Assembly (NCBI RefSeq): GCF_029407905.1
Contig: NC_073637.1
Span: 56,172,501 to 56,236,500, forward strand
Direction: 5' to 3'
Source of the DNA: Bubalus kerabau
Taxonomy: Eukaryota; Chordata; Mammalia; Artiodactyla; Bovidae
DNA length: 64,000 nucleotides
Part shown: positions 47,100 to 58,020 of the stretch, in pieces
How the letters are laid out: each line of letters starts with the position of its first letter
How positions within the stretch are numbered: position 1 is the stretch's first letter
Program-made: the position numbers and the translations under genes
Notes under the pieces: model-generated
What the model saw: the letters and a program-made list of their open reading frames with translations, nothing else
Told to the model about the DNA's origin: nothing
Database searches by the model: none

Positions 47100-47625
47100 A
47101 CAATCCCACTTCCTGGTATTCACTATAAAATTTCACTCCCCTTGTATGTGGGCTAAAACTAATTACTTGATTCCACTAAGTAGAATATGGCAAAAATGAT
47201 GGCTGTCAGTTCCAAAGTCAGGTTATAAAGACTGCCGTCTATCTTGCTTACACTGTCTCTTGCCTTCTCACTTGCTAGCTCTGGTGGAACAAGCTGCCAG
47301 GTGGTGAGCTTCTCCACAGGGATGTATATACGGCAGGAGACTGAGGCTTAACTTCAGCCAGCAGCTAGCAAGGAACTGCAATTCCTCATTCAACTGCCCA
47401 TGAGGAACAGAATCTTACAAACCAGAATGTGTGTGAGTGTGAGTGTGTGTGAGTGATTCTTTCCTCATTGACCCTCAAGATGACTACAGCATGGTTGACA
47501 CTGATTTCTGTACCCATGAAACTCTGAAGCAAAATACCCAGAAAAGCCATAGATTCCTGAGCTATAGAACTGTGAGATAATGTTTTACGTCACTAGATTT
47601 GATGTGGTTTTTTATGCAGCAATAG
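47100..47625 (+). mobile_element. MLT-type LTR (ERVL-MaLR)
   Basis: ttgtatgtgggctaaaactaattacttgattccactaagtagaatatggc, ggttataaagactgccgtctatcttg, aacaagctgccaggtggtgag, tcaagatgactacagc and aactgtgagataatg...gcagcaatag follow a mammalian MaLR LTR end to end. A gtgtgagt repeat (47429-47453) has expanded in it. Confidence 0.65.
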
Positions 47626-47917
47626 ATTTCTCTCTCCAAGTACTATAATGGAACAAACTACCCAAGTGTCCTACTTACAACTTTGGGATGTGGGTTAGCT
47701 TTGTCTTGCTCATTCCTTTGTGGGGAAAAATTAAAAATGTAACTCTTTTAGGCAGAATAATGTCTTGCATTATATTTTCATTATGTTTAAAACATTAAAT
47801 CTGTAATTAAACTGTGAAAGACAGGAATTATGATGAATATGAAATGTTGCTTTAGAAGTTAACTCTTTTCTTTTTCCTAGAAAATTATCAATATTTTCCA
47901 TGACTTAAGGCTGTAAG
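47626..47917. other. Unassigned AT-rich sequence
   Basis: Nothing recognised. Confidence 0.4.
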
Positions 47918-48132
47918 AAGTTAAGTGAAGTGAAACTGTTAGTCACTCAATCATGTCTGACTCTTTGTGAACCCATAGCATACCAGGCTCCTCTGTCCAT
48001 GGAATTCTCCAGGCAAAAATATTGGAGTGTGTAGCCATTCCCTCCTCCAGGGGATCTTCCCAGCCCAGGGATCAAACCCAGGTCTCCTGCATTGCAGGTA
48101 GATTCTTTACCATCTGAACCACCAAGGAAGCC
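47918..48132 (-). mobile_element. Bov-tA SINE
   Basis: Antisense from gtgaaactgttagtcactc to ctgaaccaccaaggaagccc. Flanks taaggctgta and taaggttata may be a TSD with two mismatches. Confidence 0.93.
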
Positions 48133-49164
48133 CTAAGGTTATATAGCAGTTTTCAAAACTGTGTTCTCTAGACCTTTCATGTTCTGTATATACACTTCAT
48201 GTGTTTATTTTACTGAATAACATGTGAAAGAGAAGGGCGTAATAAGATCAAAAAGCTCCTTGTTTTCTTATCAATAACACAATAACACTTCTTAAGGTGA
48301 AAACTGCTGTGTATCTAATGCAGTTGATTTAACAAATGCTAAGAATATGTGAAATGTTTTCAATTAAACTAATGAACTATGAATGTTGCAAAGCTCTCCA
48401 TTTACTTATTTGATATAACATTTTTGATAGGAAAATACAAGGAAGATTTATTATTTTGTAAAACTTTTGACAAAGGGACTTTTTAAGAGTTTGGATTCAT
48501 TTTTAACACACCATTAGATAAGCTGGCAAAACTATATAGTAACATCTGTACTTATGGTACAAAAGCAAAAATAAGAAAACAGAATTAGTTCCAAAATGCA
48601 AAACAGATGCCATTATACATATGGAAAAGTGCTAAGTCATAAGAAAGTACCCACATCTTTAACAATGGCTGTTAATGTTGCAAAGATTCTCAAATTTTCA
48701 GCATTTTCGGTGTATGATTTACAGCATTTGCCAAAATTTATTGGCTGGCAGTGAACTGGTGATAACAATATCAAGAGCACAAAGAATTTCTTTTTAAAAA
48801 AATAATTAAGAAATTTCGTTTTTCAAATATTCTTGAGTATGGTATGAGACGACCCAGTTTTTTTATTTTTGTATCACAGGCATGATTAGACATAAGAATT
48901 GTGTTGGGCATTGTAAAATAATAGCTTTATAATTTTTTGAGGACATATTTGATAGAAAATCAAGACTAGGTCATATTTTTACAGAATTCTTCATTTATAT
49001 AATAATTAATATGTTCAAAAGTATAAAAATGATCCCAGAAGCCAAAAGTAAATATACACCAATTCATTCTTACCAACTCATCCTTCTAGCTGCCCCTAGA
49101 AATAACTTCTCTTCTGATTTTAATGTTTTCATCTGTCTTTTCATCACTCTTTTTTAGAGCATTG

Positions 49165-49199
<35 letters not shown>

Positions 49200-49379
49200 G
49201 GAAAAATATAGTTTACATTTGGTTTTGAACTTTATAAAAATTATATGACATGTTTTGTCCCTTCTACTCTTTTTTAAAGATTTTTTTTTATTAGAGGAGT
49301 TTTGTCCCATCCATTTTTGTATTAAATTCCATATTTTCTCAATTTTCCTGTTAATGCTGTGAATGTTTTACTTTTTGTA
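48133..49379. other. Unassigned AT-rich sequence with (TA)n microsatellite
   Basis: (ta)n at 49166-49197. No gene recognised. Confidence 0.5.
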
Positions 49380-49609
49380 GTACAAATAATGATACCACGA
49401 ACCACCTTCTACCTATTACTTGATGAATGTAAAAATATTTTTCTACTTTATTTGACTATGAATGTAAATATGAATATAAAAAAAATCTTTCTACATTTTG
49501 TAACTGTGAATGTAACTGTGTCAAGTATTTAATTTTATCAGACAAGTTCAAATTATTTCCCAAGATGGTTATGCCAGTCACACTCTACCATCTAAGCTTG
49601 AAGTTTATG

Positions 49610-50687
49610 TGCCGGGAGCCAGCGTGAGGAACTCCACCCGTGGCAAAGGTCATGAGGAAGGAGGCTCGGCATACGCAAAGGCGGGATCGAGCCTCAGGAG
49701 TCCCCCTGGAAATTCTCGAGCATCTACCCGCAAAACCAGAGTCTGCCTACTTTCTGCTTTGTGCTCTCACCTACACCTCTGACTTTACGGAGGGCTGTCC
49801 CCCACTACCTCTCTCTGAAAAAAGAGTTAACTTACAGCTCCAGTTAATAGTTCCTGGGTGTGATAGTGTTTCAACCTACAAACTCCTTTGAAAGTCCTCT
49901 AGCCTGCCTGAATAGGTTTTTCTGGCCACATATGATTGTTCAGAGCTTCCCAACTGTGAGAGGCATGAGGTGTTCTAAACTGTCTAAATACAGATTCCTA
50001 TGAGCAGTTAAAAGATTGATTAGAAATTGTATTGGTGAAGGGTTTTTCACTTGTTGGGCCAATGTTTGCTACTAAGTCTCCATATCCCTTACCTGCTGTG
50101 TCCCTGGCAGTGTATTGATTAATATAATTGGTGTAAGTAGTAGCTTTAATGTTTGTAACCTTGGACCCTTGAGTTAATTCTTTTTCTTGTTATAGCCCAC
50201 CACACCTTTGCCCTATAGGAATGCAACTTTATCTAATGCTTTTGGAGGGTGGCGCCTGACTTTAGAATAATCACCTTTAGAGAAAAATAAGTTTCTTAAA
50301 ATGTCAACAGGCCTCTGGGCCAGAAGATAATGCAAATCACCTAAACTTTTGCATATGATAAGTTTGCAGGAAGAAAGCCTGGCTTACTGCATGACTCTAC
50401 CCCTTCCCCCATTATCCTCTATGCATAACTTAAGGTATAAAAACTACTTTGGAAAATAAAGTGTGGGCCTTGTTCACCGAAACTTGGTCTCCCCATATCA
50501 TTCTTTCTCTCACCTCCTGGCTGAATTATTCAGCCTCTTTTCTCCACTGAATTTCCTCACTGAGCTATCCTTATTCTATTACTCTTTATATCCTTAATTA
50601 ACGTTTAATTAAGCAATTGTTTCCTGATCCTAGCCGACGCTGTCCCCCCTTCGAATTCCCTGGATCCACCGGAGCTGGACCCCAGCA
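49610..50687 (+). mobile_element. Intact ERVK-class solo LTR with perfect 6-bp TSD
   Basis: Runs TGCCGGGAGCC...GGACCCCAGCA (TG...CA, 1078 bp) between tttatg at 49604-49609 and 50688-50693. A 6-bp duplication is the class II (beta-retrovirus-like) length. TATA and AATAAA lie close together near 50440. No primer binding site, gag, pol or env is present, so this is a solo LTR left by recombination. The 83-codon frame at 49640-49891 is a reading within it without known domains. Confidence 0.92.
50436..50460 (+). promoter_or_regulatory. TATA box and polyadenylation signal of the ERVK LTR
   Basis: tataaaaa at 50436-50443 and aataaa at 50455-50460. The very short spacing, with a short R expected, is typical of beta-retrovirus LTRs and is shared with the other ERVK LTR in the window. 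Confidence 0.7.
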
Positions 50688-51104
50688 TTTATGCTTTCCC
50701 ATTTCTTTGCATATACTTTGGCTTTGGTCTACTTAGCACTTGTAAATGTTGTTTCACTATAGTTTTCATTTTCCTGATTATTAATGAAGTGAAGAATATC
50801 TTCAATATTTTGCCATTTGTATTTCTTCTTCTGTGAAATTCTTGTGTGTGTCTATCACCTGTCTTTATAGTTTAATACAGATTTTTAAATAATAAAATTA
50901 AATATTTTTCATCAAATAATGTGAAAGCTCACTTAACAAAACAATTTGATTTTCCTTTAAAACCGAGCACTTTCAAATAGAGAATTCTATAGCTTTGAAA
51001 AAAATGTCTTTTCCCAAATTATTTTTCTTCCAAGTTTGTGAATGTTTATTTGAATAACATTCATGTATAACCTGGAGATCAGAGTTTGGCCCTTGATTTG
51101 GTAC

Positions 51105-51238
51105 AATTCCCTAGAGAAGAGAATGGCTAACCCACTCCATATTCTTGCCTTGAGAATTCCATGGACAGAGGAGCCTGACAGGCTACAGTCCATGGGGTCA
51201 CAAACTGTGTGGACATGACTGAGTGACTAACACTTTCA
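51105..51238 (+). mobile_element. BovA SINE (head mostly missing)
   Basis: caattccctagagaagagaatggctaaccc to gactgagtgactaacactttcac. It ends directly before the tail of the long antisense BovB. Confidence 0.9.
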
Positions 51239-51920
51239 CTATTATTCAGTTCAGTTCAGTTAAGTCGCTCAGTCGTGTCCAGCTCTTTGCAACCCCATGA
51301 ATCGCAGCACGCCAGGCCTCCCAATCCATCACCAACTCCCGGAGTTCACTCAGACTCACATCCATCGAGTCGGTGATGCCATCCAGCCATCTCATCCTCT
51401 GTCGTCCCCTTCTCCTCCTGCCCCCAATCCTTCCCAGCATCAGAGTCTTTTCCAACGAGGCAACTCTTCACATGAGGTGGCCAAAGTACTGCAGTTTCAG
51501 CTTTAGCATCATTCCTTCCAAAGAAATCCCAGGGCTGATCTCCTTCAGAATGGACTGGTTGGATCTCCTTGCACTCCAAGGGACTCTCAAGAGTCTTCTC
51601 CAACACCACAGTTCAAAAGCATCAATTCTTCAGCGCTCAGCTTTCTTCACAGTCCAGCTCTCCCATCCATACATGACCACAGGAAAAACCATAGCCTTGA
51701 TTAGATGGACCTTTGTTGGCAAAGTAATGTCTCTGCTTTTGAATATGCTATCTAGGTTGGACATAACTTTCCTTCCAAGGAATAAGCGTCTTTTAATTTC
51801 ATGGCTGCAGTCACCATCTGCAGTGATTTTGGAGCCCAAAAAAATAAAGTCTGACACTGTTTCCCCATCTATTTCCCATGAAGTGATGGGACCGGATGCC
51901 ATGATCTTCATTTTCTGAAT

Positions 51921-53240
51921 TACCGGGGTCCAGCCCCAGCAGGATCCAGGGGTACCCTCAGGATGATGGCCTAGGCAATAAAGATAGCAAAGCGGAGAGC
52001 AGGGCTTGATCTTCCTTGATAAACACAGAAATCCAATAAAGCTCCTGGCACGGAACTTGCTCTGTTCACGGAGGCCACAGGCACCCTCTCGGTGGGGTGA
52101 GGACGCAAGACGCCCTCTCCCTAGTGAAGACGCAGGGCACCTTCCCGATTGGGTCTTAGAAGCCCATGCAAAAAAGTGAACTCAGAGAGCCCCTGTGCCC
52201 CAAGGAGTCATCCTGAAGGAAGAACGGAGAGAGGAAAGGAGGGAAAAGGGAAAAAAAGAACGACACGGGGAAACCAAGCTTTGGTAAGCGAGGCCCATAA
52301 CTTTATTTTCAAAAGGAACTTTTATACCTTGACTTGTACATAGAGGGAAATGAAAGATGCAAAATCATACAGAGTCAGCCCAAACATTACATCTGTTTTG
52401 TCTTTATTGAAACCAGGATTTTTTATACATACCTTTCCCATAAACAATGTTGTGTACATTATCTTCTGGCCTTGGAGGCCTGTAGACATTTTATGACCCT
52501 TTTTTGATAAAGCCTGCTCAACCAGAAAACTTATTTTCCCTTGAAGTGTTTTTTCTTTTTATTTCTAATCTATGTCAACCTGAAAAAGTGCTAATCAGAG
52601 TTACATTCTCACAGAGCAAAGTTACAACAAAGAAAGAACCAATTAGCTCAAAGGTCTGATGTGGTTAATTCCAAGGCTGCTACTTGTTTTTCTTACATTC
52701 TAACTATGTTAACTAATGCACTCCCAGGTGCACAATGGATAAGGGATACGGGAACTTGGCAGCAAGCATTAGCCCAACAATGAAGCCCTTTACCAGTACT
52801 ATCTATTCTAATAATTTTTCATCCCTTAAAGGACTCTATGCTCATTAGGACTTTTAGAATGTTTTGGCTTCCCGTGCCTTTCAAGGTTGGGGAGTTGTGA
52901 ACAATCATATGTGTTAATTGCAAGAGTATGGATAAACCTGTCAGGAAAGCTAGAATGCCAACAGAGGGGTTAAAATAGAAATATTCCTTTCATGTTCAGG
53001 AGACTTATTAACTAAAGTCCTAAGTTGATTTTTTCCAGAGAAAGGTGGTCAGGGATAGCCCCTGTTAATGTCAAAAGAGTTGGTGAAAGGCACAAAATAG
53101 TAAGACAGACAGATTCTGGTTTTGGGGTAGATGCTCGAGCAGATTCAGGGGGTCCCTTGAGGCCTGATCTGCCTTTGCCTGTCAGGTCTCTTCCGCATGA
53201 CCTTTGTCATGGGTGGGATCTCCCGTGGTGGCTCCCGGCA
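51921..53240 (-). mobile_element. ERVK-class solo LTR inside BovB, 6-bp TSD
   Basis: ctgaat at 51915-51920 and 53241-53246, so the BovB reads continuously across it. Minus strand begins TGCCGGGAGCCACCACGGG and ends CTGGACCCCGGTA; the terminal dinucleotide is TA instead of CA. 1320 bp. The first 11 bases equal those of the LTR at 49610, so the two are related but differ in length and interior. No internal retroviral genes. Confidence 0.9.
52302..52326 (-). promoter_or_regulatory. TATA box and polyadenylation signal of the antisense ERVK LTR
   Basis: On the minus strand tataaaa (52320-52326) is followed by aataaa (52302-52307). Same close arrangement as in the LTR at 49610-50687. Confidence 0.65.
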
Positions 53241-53249
53241 CTGAATGTT

Positions 53250-54444
53250 GAGCTTTAAGCCAACTTTTTCACTCCTCTTTCACTTTCATCAAGAGGCTTT
53301 TGAGTTCCTCTTCACTTTCTGCCATAAGGGTGGTGTCATCTACATATCTGAGGTTATTGATATGTCTCCCAGCAATCTTGATTCCAGCTTATGCTTCTTC
53401 CAGCCCAGCGTATCTCATGATGTACTCTGCATATAAGTTGAATAAGCAGGGTGACAGCATACAGCCTTGACTTACTCCTTTTCCTATTTGGAACCAGTCT
53501 GTTGTTCCATGTCCAGTTCTAACTGTTGCTTCCTGACCTGCATACAAATTTCTCAAGAGGCAGATCAGGTGGTCTGGTATTCCCATCTCTTGAAGAATTT
53601 TCCAGTTTATTGTGATCCACACAGTCAAAGGCTTTGGCATAGTCAGTAAAGCAGAAATAGATGTTTTTCTGGAACTCTCTTGCTTTTTCTATGATCCAGC
53701 AGATGTTGGCAATTTGATCTCTGGTTCCTCTGCCTTTTCTAAAACCAGCTTGAACGTCAGGAAGTTCACGGTTGACATATTGCTGAAGCCTGGCTTGGAG
53801 AATTTTGAGCATTACTTTACTAGCATGTGAGATGAGTGCAATTGTTTAGTAGTTTGAGCATTCTTTGGCATTGCCTTTCCTTGGGATTGGAATGAAATCT
53901 GACCTTTTCCAGTCCTGTGGCCACTGCTGAGTTTTCCAAATTTGCTAGCATATTGAGTAAAGCCCTTTCACAGCATCATCTTTCAGGATTTGAAATAGCT
54001 CAAATGGAATTCCATCACCTCCACTAGCTTTGTTTGTAGGGATGCTTTCTAAGGCCCACTTGACTTCACATTCCAGGATGTCTGGCTCTAGGTGAGTGAT
54101 CACACCATCGTGATTATCTGGGTCATGAAGATCTTTTTTGTATAGTTCTTTTTGTATAGATACTTTTTGTATAGTTCTTCTGTGTATTCTTGCCACCTCT
54201 TCTTAATATCTTCTGCTTCTGTTAGGTCCATACCATTTCTGTCCTTTATCGAGCCCATCTTTGCATAAAATGTTCCCTTGATATCTCTAATTTTCTTGAA
54301 GAGATCTCTAATCTTTCCCTTTCTGTTGTTTTCCTCTATTTCTTTGCATTGATTGCTGAGGAAGGCTTTCTTATCTCTTCTTGCTATTCTTTGGAACTCT
54401 GCATTCAGATGCTTATATCTTTCCTTTTCTCCTTTGCTTTTCAC
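53250..54444 (-). pseudogene. BovB reverse transcriptase region, multiply broken
   Basis: Fragments in several frames: 54444-54100 (KSKGEKERYKHLNAEFQRIA), 54196-53945 (NKASGGDGIPFELF), 53812-53519 (QAGFRKGRGTRDQ, FTDYAKAFD), 53640-53389 (KGVSQGCMLSPCLFN). The RT motif C reads YVDD (gtcatctacata at about 53336-53347) instead of the YADD of other copies. An inserted triplication of a 15-bp unit (54133-54178) adds a frame change. Confidence 0.88.
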
Positions 54445-55398
54445 TTATCTTCTTTCCACAGCTATTTGTAAGGCGTCCCCAGACAGCCATTTTGCTTTTT
54501 TGCATTTCTTTTCTATGGGAATGGTCTTGATCCCTGTCTCCTGTACAATGTCACGAACCTCCTTCCATAGTTCATCAGACACTCTATCTATCAGATCTAG
54601 GCCCTTAAAGCTATTTCTCACTTCCACTGTATAATCATAAGGGATTTGATTTCGGTCATATCTGAATGGTCTAGTAGTTTTCCCTACTTTCTTCAATTTC
54701 AGTCTGAATTTGGCAATAAGAAGTTCATGATCTGGGCCACAGTCAGCTCCTGGTCTTGTTTGGGTTGACTGTATAGAGCTTCTCCATCTGTGGCTGCAAA
54801 GAATAAAATTAATCTGATTTTGGTGTTGACCATCTGGTGATGTCCTTGTATAGAGTCTTCCCTTGTGTTGTTGGAAGAGAGTGTTTGTTATGACCAGTGC
54901 ATTTTCTTGGCAAAACTCTATTAGTCTTTGCCCTGCTTCATTCCGTATTCCAAGGCCAAATTTGCCTGTTACTCCAGGTGTTTCTTCACTTCCTACTTTT
55001 GCATTCCAGGCCCCTATAATGAAAAGGACATCTTTTTTGGCTGTTAGTTCTAAAGGGTCTTGTACGTCTTCATAGAACCGTTCAACTTCAGCTTCTTCAG
55101 AGCTACTGGTTGGGGCATAGACTTGGATTACCGTGATATTGAATGGTTTGCCTTGGAAACGAACAGAGATCATTCTGTCGTTTTTGAGATTGCATCCAAG
55201 TACTGCATTCCAGACTCTTTTGTTGACCATGATGGCTACTCCATTTCTTCTGAGGGATTCCTGCCTGCAGTAGTAGATATAATGGTCATCTGAGTTAAAT
55301 TCACCCATTCCAGTCCATTTGAGTTCACTGATTCCTAGAATGTCAACATTCACTCTTGCCATCTCTTGTTTGACCACTTCCAATTTGCCTTGATTCAT
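54445..55398 (-). pseudogene. BovB endonuclease domain (EEP/APE type), active-site residues lost
   Basis: A 317-codon frame starting MNQGKLEVVKQEMARVNVD. It contains ILGISELKWTG (catalytic Glu), VYAPTSSSEE, and GPDHELLIAK, the His-containing C-terminal motif. The usual GDWNAKVG motif reads GAWNAKVG and QIDFILCS reads QINFILCS; the copy at 37246-37611 keeps Asp at both. In this family these Asp residues bind metal or position the active site, so the enzyme is predicted inactive. Domain length is otherwise complete, followed by the linker up to DALQIAVERR, where the frame ends. Confidence 0.88.
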
Positions 55399-55873
55399 GG
55401 ACCTGACATTCCAGGTTCTTATGCAATACTGCTCTTTACAACATCATATCTTGCTTCTATCACCAGTCACATCCACAGCTGGGTATTGTTTTTGCTTTGG
55501 CTCCATCCCTTCATTCTTTCTGGAGTTATTTCTCCACTGATCTCCAGTAGCATATTGGGCACCTACTGACCTGGGGAGTTCCTCTTTCAGTATCCTATCA
55601 TTTTGCCTTTTCGTACTGTTTATGGAGTTCTCAAGGCAAGAATACTGAAGTGGTTTGCCATTCCCTTCTCCAGTGGACCACATTCTGTCAGACCTGTCCA
55701 CCATGACCCGCCCGTCTTGGGTGGCCCCAAGGGGATGGCTTAGTTTCATTGAGCTAGACAAGGTTGTGGTCCTAGTATGATTAGATTGACTAGTTTTCTG
55801 TGAGTATGGTTTCAATGTGTCTGCCCTCTGATGCCCTCTTGCAACACCTACCATCTAACTCGGGTTTCTCTTA

Positions 55874-56089
55874 CGTTGAGCGTGGGGTATCTCTTCACAG
55901 CTGCTCTACCAAAGCACAGCCGTTGCTCCTTACCTTGGACAAGTGGTATCTCCTCACCACCACCCTTCCTGACCTTCAACGTGGGATAGCTCCTCTAGGT
56001 CCTCCTGTGCCCACGCAGCCACCTCTCCTTGGACGTGGGGTTGGTCCTCCCAGCTTTTGCCCCTGACCTCGGACGTGGGGTAACTCCTC
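55874..56089 (-). repeat. Degenerate repeats in the BovB 5' UTR
   Basis: Five units of the form ccttggacgtggggtaactcctc (plus strand) start near 55874, 55933, 55973, 56027 and 56067. They are GC-rich relative to the surroundings and unevenly spaced at about 40-59 bp. Confidence 0.75.
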
Positions 56090-56110
56090 TCGGCCATGCT
56101 TTAGTGCACC

Positions 56111-56506
56111 GGTAGCAGCCTCTAAAGTATGAAAACACAGACTGTTGTCTATGGATAATAGTACATAATAGAATGTAAACAGAATGCCACACTGGTTTGT
56201 TGTTGTTGTTGTTTTTACTAACTGAAGGCTCACAATTAAGAAAAAGCTAAAAACTCCATTTCCAAGCTAGTTTGTGCATATTGGCAGTCTATAATCCACG
56301 GTGATAACAGTGTCTCATCCTGGAGGCGACACTGTTTGGCTGCCTTGACAAGAATTATACCTGGAATCAGCATCTTTTTCTGAGGCCTGGTGCAAAGTCT
56401 CAAGTTTAATCCTAGATATAGTATGAAATCTAAGTAATTGTGGGAGTCCTACTATTGAGAAATGTCATTGTTTAGTGTTTAGAAATACTAAATTAGTGTT
56501 TCTAAT
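56111..56506. other. Unassigned sequence between two BovB copies
   Basis: Includes a (gtt)n run near 56199-56213. No gene or family recognised. Confidence 0.45.
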
Positions 56507-57944
56507 TTCAAATCCTGAAAGATGATGCTGTGAAAGTGCTTTACTCAATATGCCACCAAATTTGGAAAACTCAACAGTGGCCACAGGACTGGAAAAGGTC
56601 AGTTTTCATTCCAATCCCAAAGAAAGGCAATGCCAAAGAATGCTCAAACTACTAAACAAGTGTACTCATCTCACATGCTAGTAAAGTAATGCTCAAAATT
56701 CTCCAAGCCAGGCTTCAGCAATATGTGAACCGTGAACCTCCTGATGTTCAAGCTGGTTTTAGAAAAGGCAGAAGAACCAGAGATCAAATTGCCAACATCC
56801 GATGGATCATGGAAAAAGCAAGAGAGTTCCAGAAAAACATCTATTTCTGCTTATTGACTATGCCAAAGCCTTTGACTGTGTGGATCACAATAAACTGTGG
56901 AAAATTCTTCAAGAGATGGGAATACCAGACCACCTGATCTGCCTCTTGAGAAATTTGTATGCAGGTCAGGAAGCAACAGTTAGAACTGGACATGGAACAA
57001 CAGACTGGTTCCAAATAGGAAAAGGAGTACGTCAAGGCTATATATTGTCACCCTGCTTATTTAACTTATATGCAGAGTACATCATGAGAAACGCTGGACT
57101 AGAAGAAACACAAGCTGGAATCAAGATTGCTGGGAGAAATATCAATAACCTCAGATATGCAGATGACACCACCCTTATGGCAGAAAGTGAAGAGGAACTA
57201 AAAAGCCTCTTGATGAAAGTGAAAGTGGAGAGTGAAAAAGTTGGCTTAAAACTCAACATTCAGAAAATGAAGATCATGGCATCCAGTCCCATCACTTCAT
57301 GGGAAATAGATGGGGAAACAGTGGAAACAGTGTCAGACTTTATTTTGGGGGGCTCCAAAATCACTGCAGATGGTGACTACAGCCATGAAATTAAAAGACA
57401 CTTACTCCTTGGAAGAAAAGTTATGACCAACCTAGATAGCATATTCAAAAGCAGAGACATTACTTTGCCAACAAAGGTTCGTCTAGGCAAGGCTATGGTT
57501 TTTCCTGTGGTCATGAATGGATGTGAGAGTTGGACTGTGAAGAAGGCTGAGTGCTGAAGAATTGATGCCTTTGAACAGTGGTGTTGGAGAAGACTCTTGA
57601 GAGTCCCTTGGACTGCAAAGAGATCCAACCAGTCCATTCTGAAGGAGGTCAGCCCTGGGATTTTTTTGGAAGGAATGATGCTAAAACTGAAACTCTAGTA
57701 CTTTGGCCACCTCATGCGAAGGGTTGACTCATTGGAAAAGACTCTGATGCTGGGAGGGATTGGGGGCAGGAGGAGAAGGGGACGACAGAGAATGAGATGG
57801 CTGGATGGCATCACTGACTCGATGGACATGAGTCTGGGTGAACTCCGGGAGTTAGTGATGGACAGGGAGGCCTGGCGTGCTGCAATTCATGTGGTCACAG
57901 GGAGTCAGACAGGACTGAGCGACTGAACTGAACTGAACTGAATC
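56507..57944 (+). mobile_element. BovB LINE, 5'-truncated in RT
   Basis: Starts at ttcaaatcctgaaagatgatgc and ends in (actgaactga). It is opposite in orientation to the near-full-length copy at 51246-56110, so the two also make inverted repeats. Confidence 0.95.
56802..57557 (+). pseudogene. BovB RT fragment with intact motifs B and C
   Basis: A 251-codon frame with LIDYAKAFDCVDHN (motif A, Asp present), KGVRQGYILSPCLFN (motif B; Cys to Tyr after QG) and LRYADDTTLMAESEEE (motif C), continuing to YGCESW-like NGCESWTVKKAEC. The frame upstream (56689-56937) is separated by a lost base in ctgcttattgac. Stop after KKAEC, then further C-terminal sequence to 57926 in another frame. Confidence 0.88.
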
Positions 57945-58020
57945 TCATCGTAAAGTTTTGTGGTAAATAAAGTCTTCCCTGGTACCTCAGATGGTAAAGA
58001 ATCTGTCTTCCATATGGGAG

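Larger units (their letters stand above)
49380..50880 (-). mobile_element. Old L1, antisense, split by an ERVK LTR
   Basis: 49530-49609 (caaattatttcccaagatggttatgccagtcacactctacc) and 50694-50880 (ttttcctgattattaatgaagtgaagaatatcttc, ccatttgtatttcttcttctgtgaa) are parts of one antisense L1M region in the right order. The left limit is unsure. Confidence 0.6.
51246..56110 (-). mobile_element. Near-full-length BovB, antisense, split by an ERVK LTR
   Basis: Minus-strand order: 5' UTR with degenerate repeats (56110-55874), a region containing a BovA-like segment (about 55628-55690), endonuclease (55398 onward), RT, and after the LTR (53240-51921) the C-terminus, 3' UTR and (cagtt)n tail. About 3.5 kb without the LTR. 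It is the only copy here to reach the 5' UTR. The exact 5' limit near 56110 is my estimate; no TSD was found. Confidence 0.93.

Noticed and set aside
49610..53240. The two ERVK LTRs as ends of one provirus
   Set aside because: They are in opposite orientation, have different TSDs, different lengths, and BovB/SINE sequence rather than retroviral genes between them.
55860..56110. GC-rich block as a CpG island promoter
   Set aside because: It is the BovB 5' UTR repeat region and only about 250 bp long.
2447..57944. Orientation bias of BovB copies (11 minus, 4 plus, one mixed)
   Set aside because: The numbers are too small to depart convincingly from chance, and no gene is present to give the bias a meaning.
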